NCBI RefSeq assembly: GCF_014107495.1
Contig: NZ_CP041969.1
Location: forward strand, 4,265,501-4,329,500
Direction of reading: 5' to 3'
Source of the DNA: Cohnella cholangitidis
Lineage (GTDB): Bacteria > Bacillota > Bacilli > Paenibacillales > Paenibacillaceae
DNA: 64,000 nucleotides
Below the pieces are notes generated by a model. It searched no databases. It saw nothing but the letters and a program-made list of their open reading frames with translations, and was not told the origin of the DNA. Each line of letters starts with the position of its first letter. The first letter of the stretch is position 1. The translations under genes and the position numbers were made by a program. Of the stretch, positions 42,868 to 51,726 are shown piece by piece.

Positions 42868-44341
42868 CGGGCACGAGCTCGCTGCTCTCCGCCAGACGCT
42901 CGACGTATCGGATTTTATCGCCGAAACGCATTTGTTGAACCTGAATATACAGACGAGTATGGGCAAGCTCTTCGAGCAGAGTAACGGTTTCTTTACCGGT
43001 CTGGATATGGGTGCGGAATAAACGTCCCAGTAATCCGACCATCTCTCCGATATCCCTTTGTCCGCTCAGTACGGCCTTCATCTGAATGGATTCCAGCGCA
43101 TTAGCCAGAAAATGAGGATTGATCTGGCTTTTCAGCGCTCCGAACTGCGCGACTTTCTGCTGGGCTTTCGTGATCGACGATCTCTCGATATGATCTTGAA
43201 GATCTTCGACCATCTTCCGAATGCCTTGGTATAGCACGCCGAATTCGTCTTGGCGTTCGCTATGTAAATTTACGTCGAATTTCCCCATTCCCACCAGCTT
43301 CACTTGTCTCCCTAACAGGATGATCGGTTTGGTTACGCGCATATATAGAATAAACATGAACAGCAATGCGGCTCCTAAAGTAAAGAAGGCTAATCCTAAA
43401 ATAATCATGCGGAGCAGTTCCGAGTTTTTCGTGATTTCTTTTTCCCCGATATATTGAATGACTTTCCAGCCGGAATAGGGCGAGGTAACGAAGTTAACGA
43501 ACGAGTCCGTGCCGGCGATCGGCGCGTAGAAGCTTCCCGTATCTTGATCCAGTACGGATTGCATCGATGAAAGATCGACATTTTCCAGCAGAGGGGCGTT
43601 GACTTGATCCCGTTCCGAAGAATAGATGACTCCTCCCTTATCGTCCACGATAATAAACTTGCGGTTGCTATTCTCGGATAGATTCAAGATTTCCCGCAAG
43701 GAATCCAGTCGAATATCGATCAGAATAACGCCGAGCGGCTGCTTGCTGCCGACTTTGTTAATGACCCGGGCGATGGAGATCACCGCTTGCTGGGCGTCTA
43801 TTCGATGGAAGGGTTTATGAGTGCCGAATAGAACGATCTTTCCCTTGCCCTCAAGCGTTCGGATATACCAGTCTTCTTCCGCGAAGTTGTCTGCATGATA
43901 GTCGGCCCGATTAAAGTTCATGGAGTAGAATACGCTGTCGCTCGCGTAAATCCGTACGCTGTCCACGTTTTTGATCGTCATTTCTATCGAGCTGACGAAT
44001 CTCTCGATGGTAGATCCGTATAGAATCCTTTTGTCCTCGATGTTTTCCTCTTTATTATTGGACCATTTCTCAAGCGCTTCCTGAAGCTGGCTGTCCATCT
44101 GCGAATTGAGCGTTCCCTTCTCGATGCTTTGAAGATATTGATCGATATTGAAGCTCAGGTTCGTCAAGATGAGATCGGAGCTGTGCTGATATTCTTTCTT
44201 GACGGTTTGCAGGGAAAACAAATAGATGATTACCGACAGGATAAGAAGCGGGACGGTAATCGTAACGATCACAAGGATGAAGATTTGATGATTCACGTGT
44301 TTGATTTGATAACGCTGGGAAAATCGCTTGAATGCCCCCAC
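42494..44341 (-). CDS. YesM/LytS-type sensor histidine kinase with variant H-box
   Basis: 615 residues. The first helix is at about 17-40 (IFILVIVTITVPLLILSVIIYLF), then an extracellular dCache-like domain with ARVINKVGSKQPLGVILIDIRLD, a second helix at about 308-330 and HAMP at about 332-385. The His region reads INPHFLANALESIQM: the histidine is present but the usual FLYNTL is FLANAL. The N-box is IVENAIVHGLEP and the G-boxes SDNGVGMDEAK and HIGLKNVHDRIRFYFG. The GTG start at 44341 is 2 nt after the response-regulator stop at 44346. The operon order is regulator then kinase, divergent from the importer at 46226. Confidence 0.87.
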   Translation of the reverse strand: MGAFKRFSQRYQIKHVNHQIFILVIVTITVPLLILSVIIYLFSLQTVKKEYQHSSDLILTNLSFNIDQYLQSIEKGTLNSQMDSQLQEALEKWSNNKEENIEDKRILYGSTIERFVSSIEMTIKNVDSVRIYASDSVFYSMNFNRADYHADNFAEEDWYIRTLEGKGKIVLFGTHKPFHRIDAQQAVISIARVINKVGSKQPLGVILIDIRLDSLREILNLSENSNRKFIIVDDKGGVIYSSERDQVNAPLLENVDLSSMQSVLDQDTGSFYAPIAGTDSFVNFVTSPYSGWKVIQYIGEKEITKNSELLRMIILGLAFFTLGAALLFMFILYMRVTKPIILLGRQVKLVGMGKFDVNLHSERQDEFGVLYQGIRKMVEDLQDHIERSSITKAQQKVAQFGALKSQINPHFLANALESIQMKAVLSGQRDIGEMVGLLGRLFRTHIQTGKETVTLLEELAHTRLYIQVQQMRFGDKIRYVERLAESSELVPVMHFSLQPIVENAIVHGLEPRTGSGMLEIAATLAGNEMLIAVSDNGVGMDEAKLQQLRERLLSPSDTLDETHIGLKNVHDRIRFYFGDRYGIELDSRLGQGTTVYIRVPAAKDGQIAKLADPLP

Positions 44342-44345
44342 TTGA

Positions 44346-45989
44346 TCACAACCCCAATTGTTTTCGATACTCCGTCGGCGTCATTCGGGTAACGCTTCGA
44401 AAGGTTTTCACGAAATGCTTATAGCTTTTGTAACCGCACATCGTGCATACGTCCGTCACCGACGCCTTCTGGTCCATCAAGCATTGTTGCGCGTAATGAA
44501 TTCGAATCTCGGTCAAGAACGTCATGTAGTTTTTGTTTAATTTGGTCTTGAATAGCCTGCTTAAGTAAGACGGGTTATAGAAAAAACGGTCCGCGACGGC
44601 TTGAAGCGTGACTTCTTTGTCGATATGCTGTTTGATGAAACTTTCGATTTGCTCGAAGATAAGCGATTCTTGCGGAGCGGAAGCCTTCGCCTTGTCCCGA
44701 TAAGCGGCATGGAGATGGACCATCCAGTCGGCGATCCAATCGAATAGCTGCTCCGCGGTCGCAAAATCGTCCACGAAAGCGAGGGTTAGCACCTTATCGC
44801 TATACACTCCTTCGAAGCGAATATCGTTTCTATGCGCGAAGCGAAGAGTCACGCCTATGATATCTTGAAGGAGCGCGAGCCATCTGCCATAGGAATCGTA
44901 CGAGAAATGATCGATGGTTTGAACGGCCATTCGCCTGAGCAGTTCCCTTGTTTGCCGTAACTCGCCTTGCTCTAGGCAAGTTAGGATAAGCTCCCTGATC
45001 TTGTTATCGAGCGGATAAAAGCACTCTTTGAGCGAAGGCAACGTTTGGCCTGGCATTTCCGAATGGAACAATCTGCGATCTGGCCGGAAGAAACGCCGGT
45101 TTAAAGCCTTTTCCGTAAGCTGCAGAGAAATGCAGGCTTGGGACAATTCGATTGCGGGTTTGCCGACAGCCATATAGAATGCGGCTTGAAGCTCCGTGCC
45201 GGCTTGTATCAGCCTGTTATTGATTAGCTCTTCCGCGTGCTTATCGAACGCTTTGTTTTCTTGATCGTCATGGATTGTAATCGCATACAATTTCGATTTG
45301 CCGTAATAGGCGAGAAGTTGTCCGCGACCGGATGGATAAATAGAGTCGACGGCTTCGGTTAATACTCGCTCCGCTTTTATTTTCCACGCTTTCCTTGCCT
45401 GAACATTGAGCGTGGAAGGAAGGATGCAGGACAGGACGATGGGATGGTAAGTAACGATCTTGCCGTCTAGTCCGAATTGCCGGAGTACCGCGTCTTCCCG
45501 CAGCGAACCGTCATCATCCAGCATGGATTTCACGATCTGGCCGCCTCTATGCACGGAGTTCTCTTTTGCGGCGGATTCAAGCTCCGAGCGTTGTCGGTTC
45601 GCCTGTTGCCTGGCGCTTAATACTCTAATGGATTCGACGATCGTTGATAAGCTTTCCTCATATTGCAGAGGCTTGAGGAGGTATGCCTGTATATTGCCTA
45701 ACCGTATGGCTTTCTGGGCATAGGTAAAGTCGTTGTATCCGGTCAAGATAAGGAATAGCGTATCCGGGAGCGCGGGGCGCAGCCGTTCGATCATCTCGAG
45801 ACCGTTGATCTCCGGCATGCGAATATCCGTAATGACCAGATCCGGGCGTTCGCGCAGGGCGATTTCTATACCGTCTTTGCCGTTCTCCGCTTCAAGGATC
45901 GACTCTATGCCAAGCTCATGCCAATTGAAATATTGTTTTAATCCTGCTCGTATGAGGGGTTCGTCCTCGACAATCATCAGCTTGTACAT
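44346..45989 (-). CDS. YesN-type response regulator (REC + AraC), full length
   Basis: 547 residues. The receiver has D9, phosphoacceptor D55 (VITDIRMPEINGLEM) and the lysine of AYLLKPLQYEES. A large central domain of about 300 residues has no clear motif. The AraC-type double helix-turn-helix is C-terminal (VTLQAVADRFFYNPSYLSRLFKTK, then ASVTDVCTMCGYKSYKHFVKTFRS). It is the first gene of the regulator-kinase operon and divergent, at about 235 bp, from the binding-protein gene it likely controls. Confidence 0.88.
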   Translation of the reverse strand: MYKLMIVEDEPLIRAGLKQYFNWHELGIESILEAENGKDGIEIALRERPDLVITDIRMPEINGLEMIERLRPALPDTLFLILTGYNDFTYAQKAIRLGNIQAYLLKPLQYEESLSTIVESIRVLSARQQANRQRSELESAAKENSVHRGGQIVKSMLDDDGSLREDAVLRQFGLDGKIVTYHPIVLSCILPSTLNVQARKAWKIKAERVLTEAVDSIYPSGRGQLLAYYGKSKLYAITIHDDQENKAFDKHAEELINNRLIQAGTELQAAFYMAVGKPAIELSQACISLQLTEKALNRRFFRPDRRLFHSEMPGQTLPSLKECFYPLDNKIRELILTCLEQGELRQTRELLRRMAVQTIDHFSYDSYGRWLALLQDIIGVTLRFAHRNDIRFEGVYSDKVLTLAFVDDFATAEQLFDWIADWMVHLHAAYRDKAKASAPQESLIFEQIESFIKQHIDKEVTLQAVADRFFYNPSYLSRLFKTKLNKNYMTFLTEIRIHYAQQCLMDQKASVTDVCTMCGYKSYKHFVKTFRSVTRMTPTEYRKQLGL

Positions 45990-46176
45990 GCGACTCCCCC
46001 TAGATGTTTGAATAGATAAAGACTACGTTTGCTGGCTTTACTCATTATACTTGATGTTGAATCGATAGAAACCGAAAGAATGGGGGGCTCGCGGCAACAG
46101 GTCAATAATGGACCATGAATGTAAAAGATGAGGGATTTTCCGCGAATACCCGATGCATTTATGCTGAAGTCAGGAA

Positions 46177-46192
46177 ATGAAAACGCTTATTT
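46177..46192 (+). promoter_or_regulatory. Cre-like site upstream of the importer
   Basis: ATGAAAACGCTTATTT fits the cre consensus with one mismatch. It sits within the wider dyad GGAAATGAAAACGCTTATTTCC, 34 bp before the start codon, a position suited to blocking transcription. Confidence 0.6.
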
Positions 46193-46225
46193 CCTCATTT
46201 CGACACTACTATAGGGGGTTACAGA

Positions 46226-47638
46226 ATGGCAGCTTTGAGAAGCAAGCTCGCAATGGTTATCTGTATGGTACTCGTCATGGCGTTACTGGCGGCATGCGGC
46301 AGCAACAACGCCGATGAGTCGAAGAGTTCCGCTCCGCCGGCGACGGCATCGGCAACGAATTCGGCCGAGGTATCGCCGGAAGCATCCAAAGAAAATGCAA
46401 AACCGGTGGAAATCACATGGTGGAACTTCCCGAGCTACCAGGCTCTGGATGGGGAAGTAGGGAAATACGAGAAACAGATCATTGCGGCGTTCAACGAAAA
46501 ATATCCGGAAATCAAAGTCAATCTAGAGATGATCACCTTCGATGGCGGACCCGAGAAATTGAACGTAGCCATCGCGACGAATTCGGCTCCGGACGTTATC
46601 TATGACGCTCCAGGACGGATTATCGATTGGGGCAAGAAGGATCTTCTCGCTCCGCTCAACGACATGATAACGGACGAAGTGAAGAAAGACATTTCGGATG
46701 CGTTCTGGAAACAGTCCATGGTAGGCGATCAAGTGTACATGTATCCGATCAATACCGCGCCTTTCCTGATGGCCGTAAATAAAACGATTTTCGAGAAAAT
46801 CGGCGCATTGGATTTGCTGCCGTTAGACAAACCCGATCGCACGTGGACTCTTGCCGAGTACGAGGCGGCGTTAAAAGCGGTCAAGGAGAAAGCTCCGGAC
46901 GTCATCCCATCGGGCTTCTTCGCCAAGAGCCAAGCGGGAGACCAAGGCACGCGGGCTTATATCGCCAACCTGGGCGTGTCCAGGTTCTTGAACGAGGATA
47001 ACAGCCAGGTTGCCATTAATACCGAGAACGGCGCGAAAGCGTTGGATTGGATCGTTCAAGCGTCGAAGGACAAGCTGATCGTATCGGGAGCCGCATCGCT
47101 CGCGGCAGCGGATGTTAACGATTTATTCCTGCAAGGAAAACTGGCGTTCACGCTTAATTATTCTGCGGTATTGAAAGCGCAGAACGTGCCTAACAAAAAA
47201 GTGCCGTTCGAAGAAGTATTGTTGCCTTTCCCGACGCTCGACGGCTCCGAGCCGAAGCTTGAGCCTTACGTCGGAGGCATGGCCATCTTCAATAACGATA
47301 ACGCCGACAAAATCGCGGCTTCCAAGAAACTGATCGATTTCATCGCGAACGACGAAGTATGGGGCAAGAAAAACATTATCCAAACCGGCGGATTGTCGGT
47401 ACGCAACTCCGTCACGGGGCTGTACGGCGACGATTCGGAATACAAGTACTCCGAGCTTGCCCGCAAGTTCATTACGGACCCGCCGACGGTAGCCGACGGG
47501 TATGCCGAGATTCGCACTTTCTGGTTCCCCGAATTGCAAAGCGCGTTGCTCGGCGCGTCAACGGGCAAAGAAGCGCTTGATGCTTTTGCCGAGAAGGCGA
47601 ACAAAGCGATTGCCGACGCGAAAGCTAAAATGAAATAA
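46226..47638 (+). CDS. Sugar ABC transporter substrate-binding lipoprotein (CUT1)
   Basis: 470 residues. The signal peptide ends in the lipobox ALLAACGSN, followed by an Ala/Ser/Glu linker. The mature fold has EITWWNFPSYQALDGEVGKYEKQI, NEKYPEIKVNLEMITFDGGPEKL, APDVIYDAPGRIIDWGKKDLL and GKLAFTLNYSAVL. The ending KANKAIADAKAKMK is typical of an intact binding protein. ATG at 46226 follows AGGGGG. It heads an importer whose first permease gene is frameshifted and which ends with a NanA/DapA-like aldolase gene, suggesting an acidic or keto-sugar substrate. A strong hairpin separates it from the permease gene. Confidence 0.9.
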   Translation: MAALRSKLAMVICMVLVMALLAACGSNNADESKSSAPPATASATNSAEVSPEASKENAKPVEITWWNFPSYQALDGEVGKYEKQIIAAFNEKYPEIKVNLEMITFDGGPEKLNVAIATNSAPDVIYDAPGRIIDWGKKDLLAPLNDMITDEVKKDISDAFWKQSMVGDQVYMYPINTAPFLMAVNKTIFEKIGALDLLPLDKPDRTWTLAEYEAALKAVKEKAPDVIPSGFFAKSQAGDQGTRAYIANLGVSRFLNEDNSQVAINTENGAKALDWIVQASKDKLIVSGAASLAAADVNDLFLQGKLAFTLNYSAVLKAQNVPNKKVPFEEVLLPFPTLDGSEPKLEPYVGGMAIFNNDNADKIAASKKLIDFIANDEVWGKKNIIQTGGLSVRNSVTGLYGDDSEYKYSELARKFITDPPTVADGYAEIRTFWFPELQSALLGASTGKEALDAFAEKANKAIADAKAKMK

Positions 47639-47646
47639 ACCCTTGA

Positions 47647-47689
47647 ACGGAAAGGAGCGGCGAGCGTAAGGCGCGCTGCTCCTTTCCGT
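47647..47689 (+). promoter_or_regulatory. Intercistronic hairpin after the binding-protein gene
   Basis: ACGGAAAGGAGC and GCTCCTTTCCGT are perfect 12-bp arms with a 19-nt loop, without a T-run. Likely stabilises the binding-protein mRNA or attenuates downstream expression. Confidence 0.75.
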
Positions 47690-47715
47690 AAATAGGGGAG
47701 AGGGAGAGATTCGAA

Positions 47716-48623
47716 GTGTCAACTACGGTGCTCAGAATGCTTAAATCGACAAGACGCAAACCATGGCGTGATTGGTTGACAAGTTACTTGTTTCTATTGC
47801 CGGCACTGGGGTTTTTCTTGTTATTCGTCGTTTATCCGATGGCCAAAGGCGTATACATCAGTTTTTTCGACTATGACTTGCGAGGGTTTGATTTCGTCGG
47901 GCTTCAGAATTATCGGGATTTATTGCAGGACGACGTATTTTTCAAATCGATGCGCAATACGATGCTTCTCGTATTGATTACGGTTCCCGCGGTCATTATC
48001 TTCTCTATCTTCGTTGCGATGAACATCTACAAGAAGAAGGAATTCAATCGGTCGTTTTTCAGAGGCGTGTTTTATTTGCCTGCCGTATCCTCCGTCGTCA
48101 GTATTACCGTCGTGTGGGCTTCGATCTATCATCGAACTATGGCCTGTTGAACTACGTGACCGGGTTGTTCGGAGCGGAGCCGATGGCTTGGCTAGGCGAT
48201 ACCCGTACGGCTTTGCTGGCGATTATAGCGGTTCTGATTACGACTTCGGTCGGTCAGCCGATCATTCTCTACGTGGCTTCGCTAGGGAACATCCCGGCTT
48301 CCTATATCGAGGCTGCTCAGATCGATCAAGCGACGCCGTGGCAAATTTTCCGGAAAATCATTTGGCCGATGCTGATGCCAACGAATTTATATATTATCGT
48401 CATTACTACGATCAATACGTTTCAATGCTTTGCGATCATTCAATTGCTTACTTCGGGCGGGCCGATGTACAGCACTTCGACCGTCATGTACGGCGTATAC
48501 GAGCAAGCGTTCAAATTAGGGCATTTCGGCATCGCATCGGCGATGGGCATTATGCTAGCGGCCGTAATCGGGATCATTTCCTTTATCCAATTCAAATATT
48601 TAGGTAGCGACGTTGAGTACTAG
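47716..48623 (+). CDS. Sugar ABC transporter permease (MalF-type), frameshifted
   Basis: Two overlapping frames form one permease. The first (47716-48150) gives helices 1-3 up to VVSITVVWASIY. The second (in frame from about 48114 to 48623) continues SSNYGLLNYVTGLFG, then EAAQIDQATPW (EAA loop, with Gln where Gly is usual), and GPMYSTSTVMYGVYEQAF. In relatives the junction reads W-x-x-I-Y-x-x-x-Y-G-L-L-N, so exactly one base is missing near 48,131. Restored, the protein would have about 302 residues. The start is GTG at 47716 after a GGGAGAG. As written the protein would be truncated after 144 residues and the importer non-functional. Confidence 0.8.
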
Positions 48624-48634
48624 GGGGCGGCAGC

Positions 48635-49477
48635 ATGATTAGCAAAGCGATAGGGCGACGCGATTTGACGTTGTCCGGTATCCTGTCTAATACGTTATTG
48701 GCGATTTCGGCCTTGTTTTTTATTTTTCCGTTTTATTGGATCATTACAGGCGCGTTCAAGGTTCAGACGGTCGCGGTGGCTTATCCTCCCCAATGGATCC
48801 CTTTAGAGCCGACCTTCCAGAACTTTATCGATCTGTTCAAAAATCCGGTCATGCGTTGGACCTTCAATAGCTTCTTCGTCGCCGCGGGAGAGATGGTGGG
48901 CGTCTGTATCGTCGCTTCGATGGCGGGTTACGTGCTCGCCAAGAAATCCTTTCCGGGACGGCAAGCGATCTTCATTCTGTTCGTCTCCGCGATGGCGCTG
49001 CCCAAACAAGTCATTCTTGTACCGCTGTTTACGATGTTGGCCGATTTCGGCTGGATCAACTCTTATCAAGGGTTAATTCTTCCGGCTATCGGCTGGCCGT
49101 TCGGCGTGTTCCTCATGAAGCAGTTTGCCCAGACGATTCCGAGCGAGCTGATGGAAGCCGCCAAGATCGACGGGTGCACGGAAATCCGAATGTTCTATAA
49201 GATCATCTTGCCGTTGCTTAAGCCGGCGATCGGCGCTCTAGCCATCTTTACGTTCGTCGGCGGGTGGAACGATTACTTCAGCCAGTTGATTATTACCCGG
49301 TCGACATCCATGATGACGCTGCCGCTTGGCGTGGCAACGCTTCAAGGGGAGTATACGACGCCTTACGGCGTCTTGATGGCGGGAGCGGCGATCGCCTCCC
49401 TACCGATGATCGCGATCTTTATTTTATTCCAAAAGGCGTTTACGCAAGGAATCACGATGGGTGCGGTTAAAGGATGA
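48635..49477 (+). CDS. Sugar ABC transporter permease (MalG-type)
   Basis: 280 residues, six helices: NTLLAISALFFIFPFYWIITGAFK, then MAGYVLAKKSFPGRQ, EAA loop EAAKIDGCTEIR followed by ILPLLKP, and the ending FTQGITMGAVKG. GGGGGCGGC precedes the ATG. It is intact, so the upstream frameshift is the only lesion in this importer. Confidence 0.92.
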   Translation: MISKAIGRRDLTLSGILSNTLLAISALFFIFPFYWIITGAFKVQTVAVAYPPQWIPLEPTFQNFIDLFKNPVMRWTFNSFFVAAGEMVGVCIVASMAGYVLAKKSFPGRQAIFILFVSAMALPKQVILVPLFTMLADFGWINSYQGLILPAIGWPFGVFLMKQFAQTIPSELMEAAKIDGCTEIRMFYKIILPLLKPAIGALAIFTFVGGWNDYFSQLIITRSTSMMTLPLGVATLQGEYTTPYGVLMAGAAIASLPMIAIFILFQKAFTQGITMGAVKG

Positions 49478-49496
49478 CAACCGGAGGTTGAACGGC

Positions 49497-50444
49497 ATGG
49501 AATCGAGGACTTATCCGATCGATCGCTTCAAAGGAATAACCGTAGCCATGTACTCTTGCTATGACGAGCATGGGGAAGTCAGCAAGGAAGCGGCGCGGAA
49601 GCTGGCTAGGCATTATGCCGACATTGGCGTTAACGGCCTCTACGTCGGGGGAAGCACCGGCGAAGGCATGCTGCAATCGGTGGAGGAACGCAAACGAACG
49701 TTGGAAGCGGTCGTGGACGAGGTCGGAAACGAGCTTACGATCGTTGCTCATATCGGCGCGCCGTCTACCCGGGATTGCATCGAGCTAGCCAAACATGCCG
49801 AGCAGGTCGGAGCCCATGCGGTATCGGCCGTTCCGGCGATTTATTACCGGCTGTCCGCTCGGAGCGTCGAAGCGCATTGGCAAGCGATCGTCGACAGTAC
49901 GTCTCTTCCGTTCATTATCTATCATATTCCCCAGACGACGGGGTTTCAGCTTTCGACGGCGCTAATGGCCAAGATGGCGGCGCAGGATAAAGTCATCGGC
50001 GTGAAAATTTCAGCGGAGAGTACGTTCGAACTGCAGCAATCCAAGGCGGTCGGCGGCGAAGATTTCCTTGTCCTGAACGGTCCCGACGAGCAGTATTTGG
50101 CCGGCAGGAGCATCGGCGCGGACGGCGGAATCGGCGGCACTTACGGAGTAATGCCGGAATTGTTCCTGAAGATCGAACGCTGCTTCCGGGAAGGTCGCAT
50201 GGAGCAAGCCCTAGAATGGCAGTTTATCGTGAACGATTTGATCAAGCGACTGCTCTCCTTTCCATCGTTGTACGGCGCTTGCAAGGCGATCTTGAAGCTG
50301 CGGGGATTGGACTGCGGCGGTCCGAGAATGCCGCTCTTGCCGATATCGGAAGCGGATCGGGAACGGATCGTATCCCTTGATCACGACATTAGGAAATACG
50401 TAAGCCTAGCCGATTGGAAGGGTGAGCATGGCAAGAAACAATAG
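49497..50444 (+). CDS. DapA/NanA-family aldolase (N-acetylneuraminate lyase-like)
   Basis: A 315-residue TIM-barrel class I aldolase. It has GLYVGGSTGEGMLQSVEERK (substrate carboxylate loop, closest to the neuraminate lyase pattern), IYHIPQTTGFQL with the catalytic tyrosine, and VIGVKISAEST with the Schiff-base lysine at about residue 170. The family cleaves keto-acid sugars such as N-acetylneuraminate or 2-keto-3-deoxy acids; HIPQTTG differs from classic NanA, so the substrate is open. ATG at 49497 has CGGAGGTTG 6 nt upstream. It is the last gene of the importer operon, implying the imported sugar is, or becomes, a keto acid. Confidence 0.85.
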   Translation: MESRTYPIDRFKGITVAMYSCYDEHGEVSKEAARKLARHYADIGVNGLYVGGSTGEGMLQSVEERKRTLEAVVDEVGNELTIVAHIGAPSTRDCIELAKHAEQVGAHAVSAVPAIYYRLSARSVEAHWQAIVDSTSLPFIIYHIPQTTGFQLSTALMAKMAAQDKVIGVKISAESTFELQQSKAVGGEDFLVLNGPDEQYLAGRSIGADGGIGGTYGVMPELFLKIERCFREGRMEQALEWQFIVNDLIKRLLSFPSLYGACKAILKLRGLDCGGPRMPLLPISEADRERIVSLDHDIRKYVSLADWKGEHGKKQ

Positions 50445-50466
50445 GATTATACAAAGCTAACCTAGA

Positions 50467-50508
50467 GCGATTGACTGCCCGGCTTATGCGGGGGGCAATC
50501 GCTTTTTT
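50467..50508 (+). terminator. Terminator after the aldolase gene
   Basis: GCGATTG-CTGCCC arm, 10-nt loop, GGGGGCAATCGC, then TTTTTT. Confidence 0.9.
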
Positions 50509-50537
50509 CCGCATGACAGGATGAGAGGTGAGGACAC

Positions 50538-50903
50538 GTGTTAGGGCTGGCTATTCTGCTCGGCTTTGAATTTATCGGTTACATGGTTCACCACTTTCTT
50601 CGCTTCCCGCTTCCTCCGAGCGTAATTGGATTAATTCTTCTTGTTCTTTCGTTGTTTCGAGGATGGGTGAAGCCGGAGTGGATCGAACAGCCCGCGGAGT
50701 TTCTGCTCAAGCATATGATGGTGTTTTTTGCCCCTACGATTGTCGGAGTCATGATCTTCTTCTCCAGGATCGGGGACGAATGGATCGCGATCTCGTTCAG
50801 CTTGATCGGGAGTACGCTATGCGTGCTTCTCGTCACGGGCTGGACGATAACTAAGCTAGCGGGAAAGGGGGAACGACGGAACAATGCTCGAAGAGACGGT
50901 TAG
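50538..50903 (+). CDS. LrgA/CidA-family membrane protein
   Basis: 121 residues with four hydrophobic segments and the family core FLRFPLPPSVIGLILLVLSL and LLKHMMVFFAPTIVGVMIFF. LrgA/CidA proteins are holin-like and, with LrgB, affect murein hydrolase activity; some pairs move pyruvate. The GTG start at 50538 follows GAGAGGTGAGG. The last 20 bp overlap the start of the LrgB gene, showing coupled translation. Confidence 0.88.
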   Translation: MLGLAILLGFEFIGYMVHHFLRFPLPPSVIGLILLVLSLFRGWVKPEWIEQPAEFLLKHMMVFFAPTIVGVMIFFSRIGDEWIAISFSLIGSTLCVLLVTGWTITKLAGKGERRNNARRDG

Positions 50904-51570
50904 CACGCCATTGTTCGGAATCGCCCTTACCGTCGTTTTCTATGCGGCTGCCCAACTGTTGAATCAATGGAAGAGATGGGTTCACCCTTTGTTCGTTACT
51001 TCGGGAGGAGTCATTACGTTCCTGCTTGCCTGCGGGATTCCTTATCGGGACTATAAGGTCGGCGGGGATATCGTTACATTTTTCCTCGGTCCCGTTGCCG
51101 TTGCTCTCGCCGTGCCCCTGTATAAATCCGCGCAGAAATTGAAGGGAAACGTTCGAACGGTCGTTATCGGCGTAACGATAGGTTCCGTTAGCGGATTATT
51201 GTCCGTAGCGATCTTAGCTTGGGCGTTAGAAGGGAGTCGCGATACGCTATTGTCGATGCTGCCGAAATCCACGACCTCGCCGATCGCTATCGAGCTCTCG
51301 CGTCAGTTAGGCGGATCTCCCGAGTTCGGAGGCGTATTCGCCGTTCTGACCGGATTGTTGGGCAGTATGCTTGGTCCGCTTTTGCTCCGTATGATCAAAG
51401 TGCGCGGAGACATCGCGATCGGTACGGCGATGGGGACGGCTTCGCATGGCATCGGGACGGCCCGGCTTCTAAGGGATTCGGAGGTTCAAGGAGGGGTTAG
51501 CGGCTTTGCGATGGGGTTGTCTAGCATCATTACTCCGATATTGTGCATTCCGATCCTGTGGTTGATTTGA
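50884..51570 (+). CDS. LrgB/CidB-family membrane protein
   Basis: 228 residues, about seven hydrophobic segments. It has the family block LLACGIPYRDYKVGGDIVTFFLGPVAVALAVPLYK and the C-terminal GTAMGTASHGIGTARLLRDS, the most conserved LrgB motif. It acts with the upstream LrgA-like protein at the membrane. LytSR-type sensors control this pair in staphylococci, but none of the YesM/YesN pairs here is obviously dedicated to it. Confidence 0.9.
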   Translation: MLEETVSTPLFGIALTVVFYAAAQLLNQWKRWVHPLFVTSGGVITFLLACGIPYRDYKVGGDIVTFFLGPVAVALAVPLYKSAQKLKGNVRTVVIGVTIGSVSGLLSVAILAWALEGSRDTLLSMLPKSTTSPIAIELSRQLGGSPEFGGVFAVLTGLLGSMLGPLLLRMIKVRGDIAIGTAMGTASHGIGTARLLRDSEVQGGVSGFAMGLSSIITPILCIPILWLI

Positions 51571-51586
51571 ACAGGCCAAAAAAAGT

Positions 51587-51614
51587 AGGCTTACGGCAAC
51601 GGAGCCGCAAGCCT
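51587..51614 (-). terminator. Terminator hairpin, near copy of 42490-42517
   Basis: On the minus strand AGGCTTGCGG, an 8-nt loop, CCGTAAGCCT, then ACTTTTTTT. It lies between convergent lrgB and the sensor operon and could serve the minus-strand operon. Confidence 0.7.
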
Positions 51615-51726
51615 CAAGGTATATATTATTGAAAAGGGGGGTCATGTTTGTATTGTAACCCCCTTAGATGAAGAGAAGATGAAAGAGAGATTACGGTTCC
51701 ATTACAAAAGAGAAAGCGGTACCACT

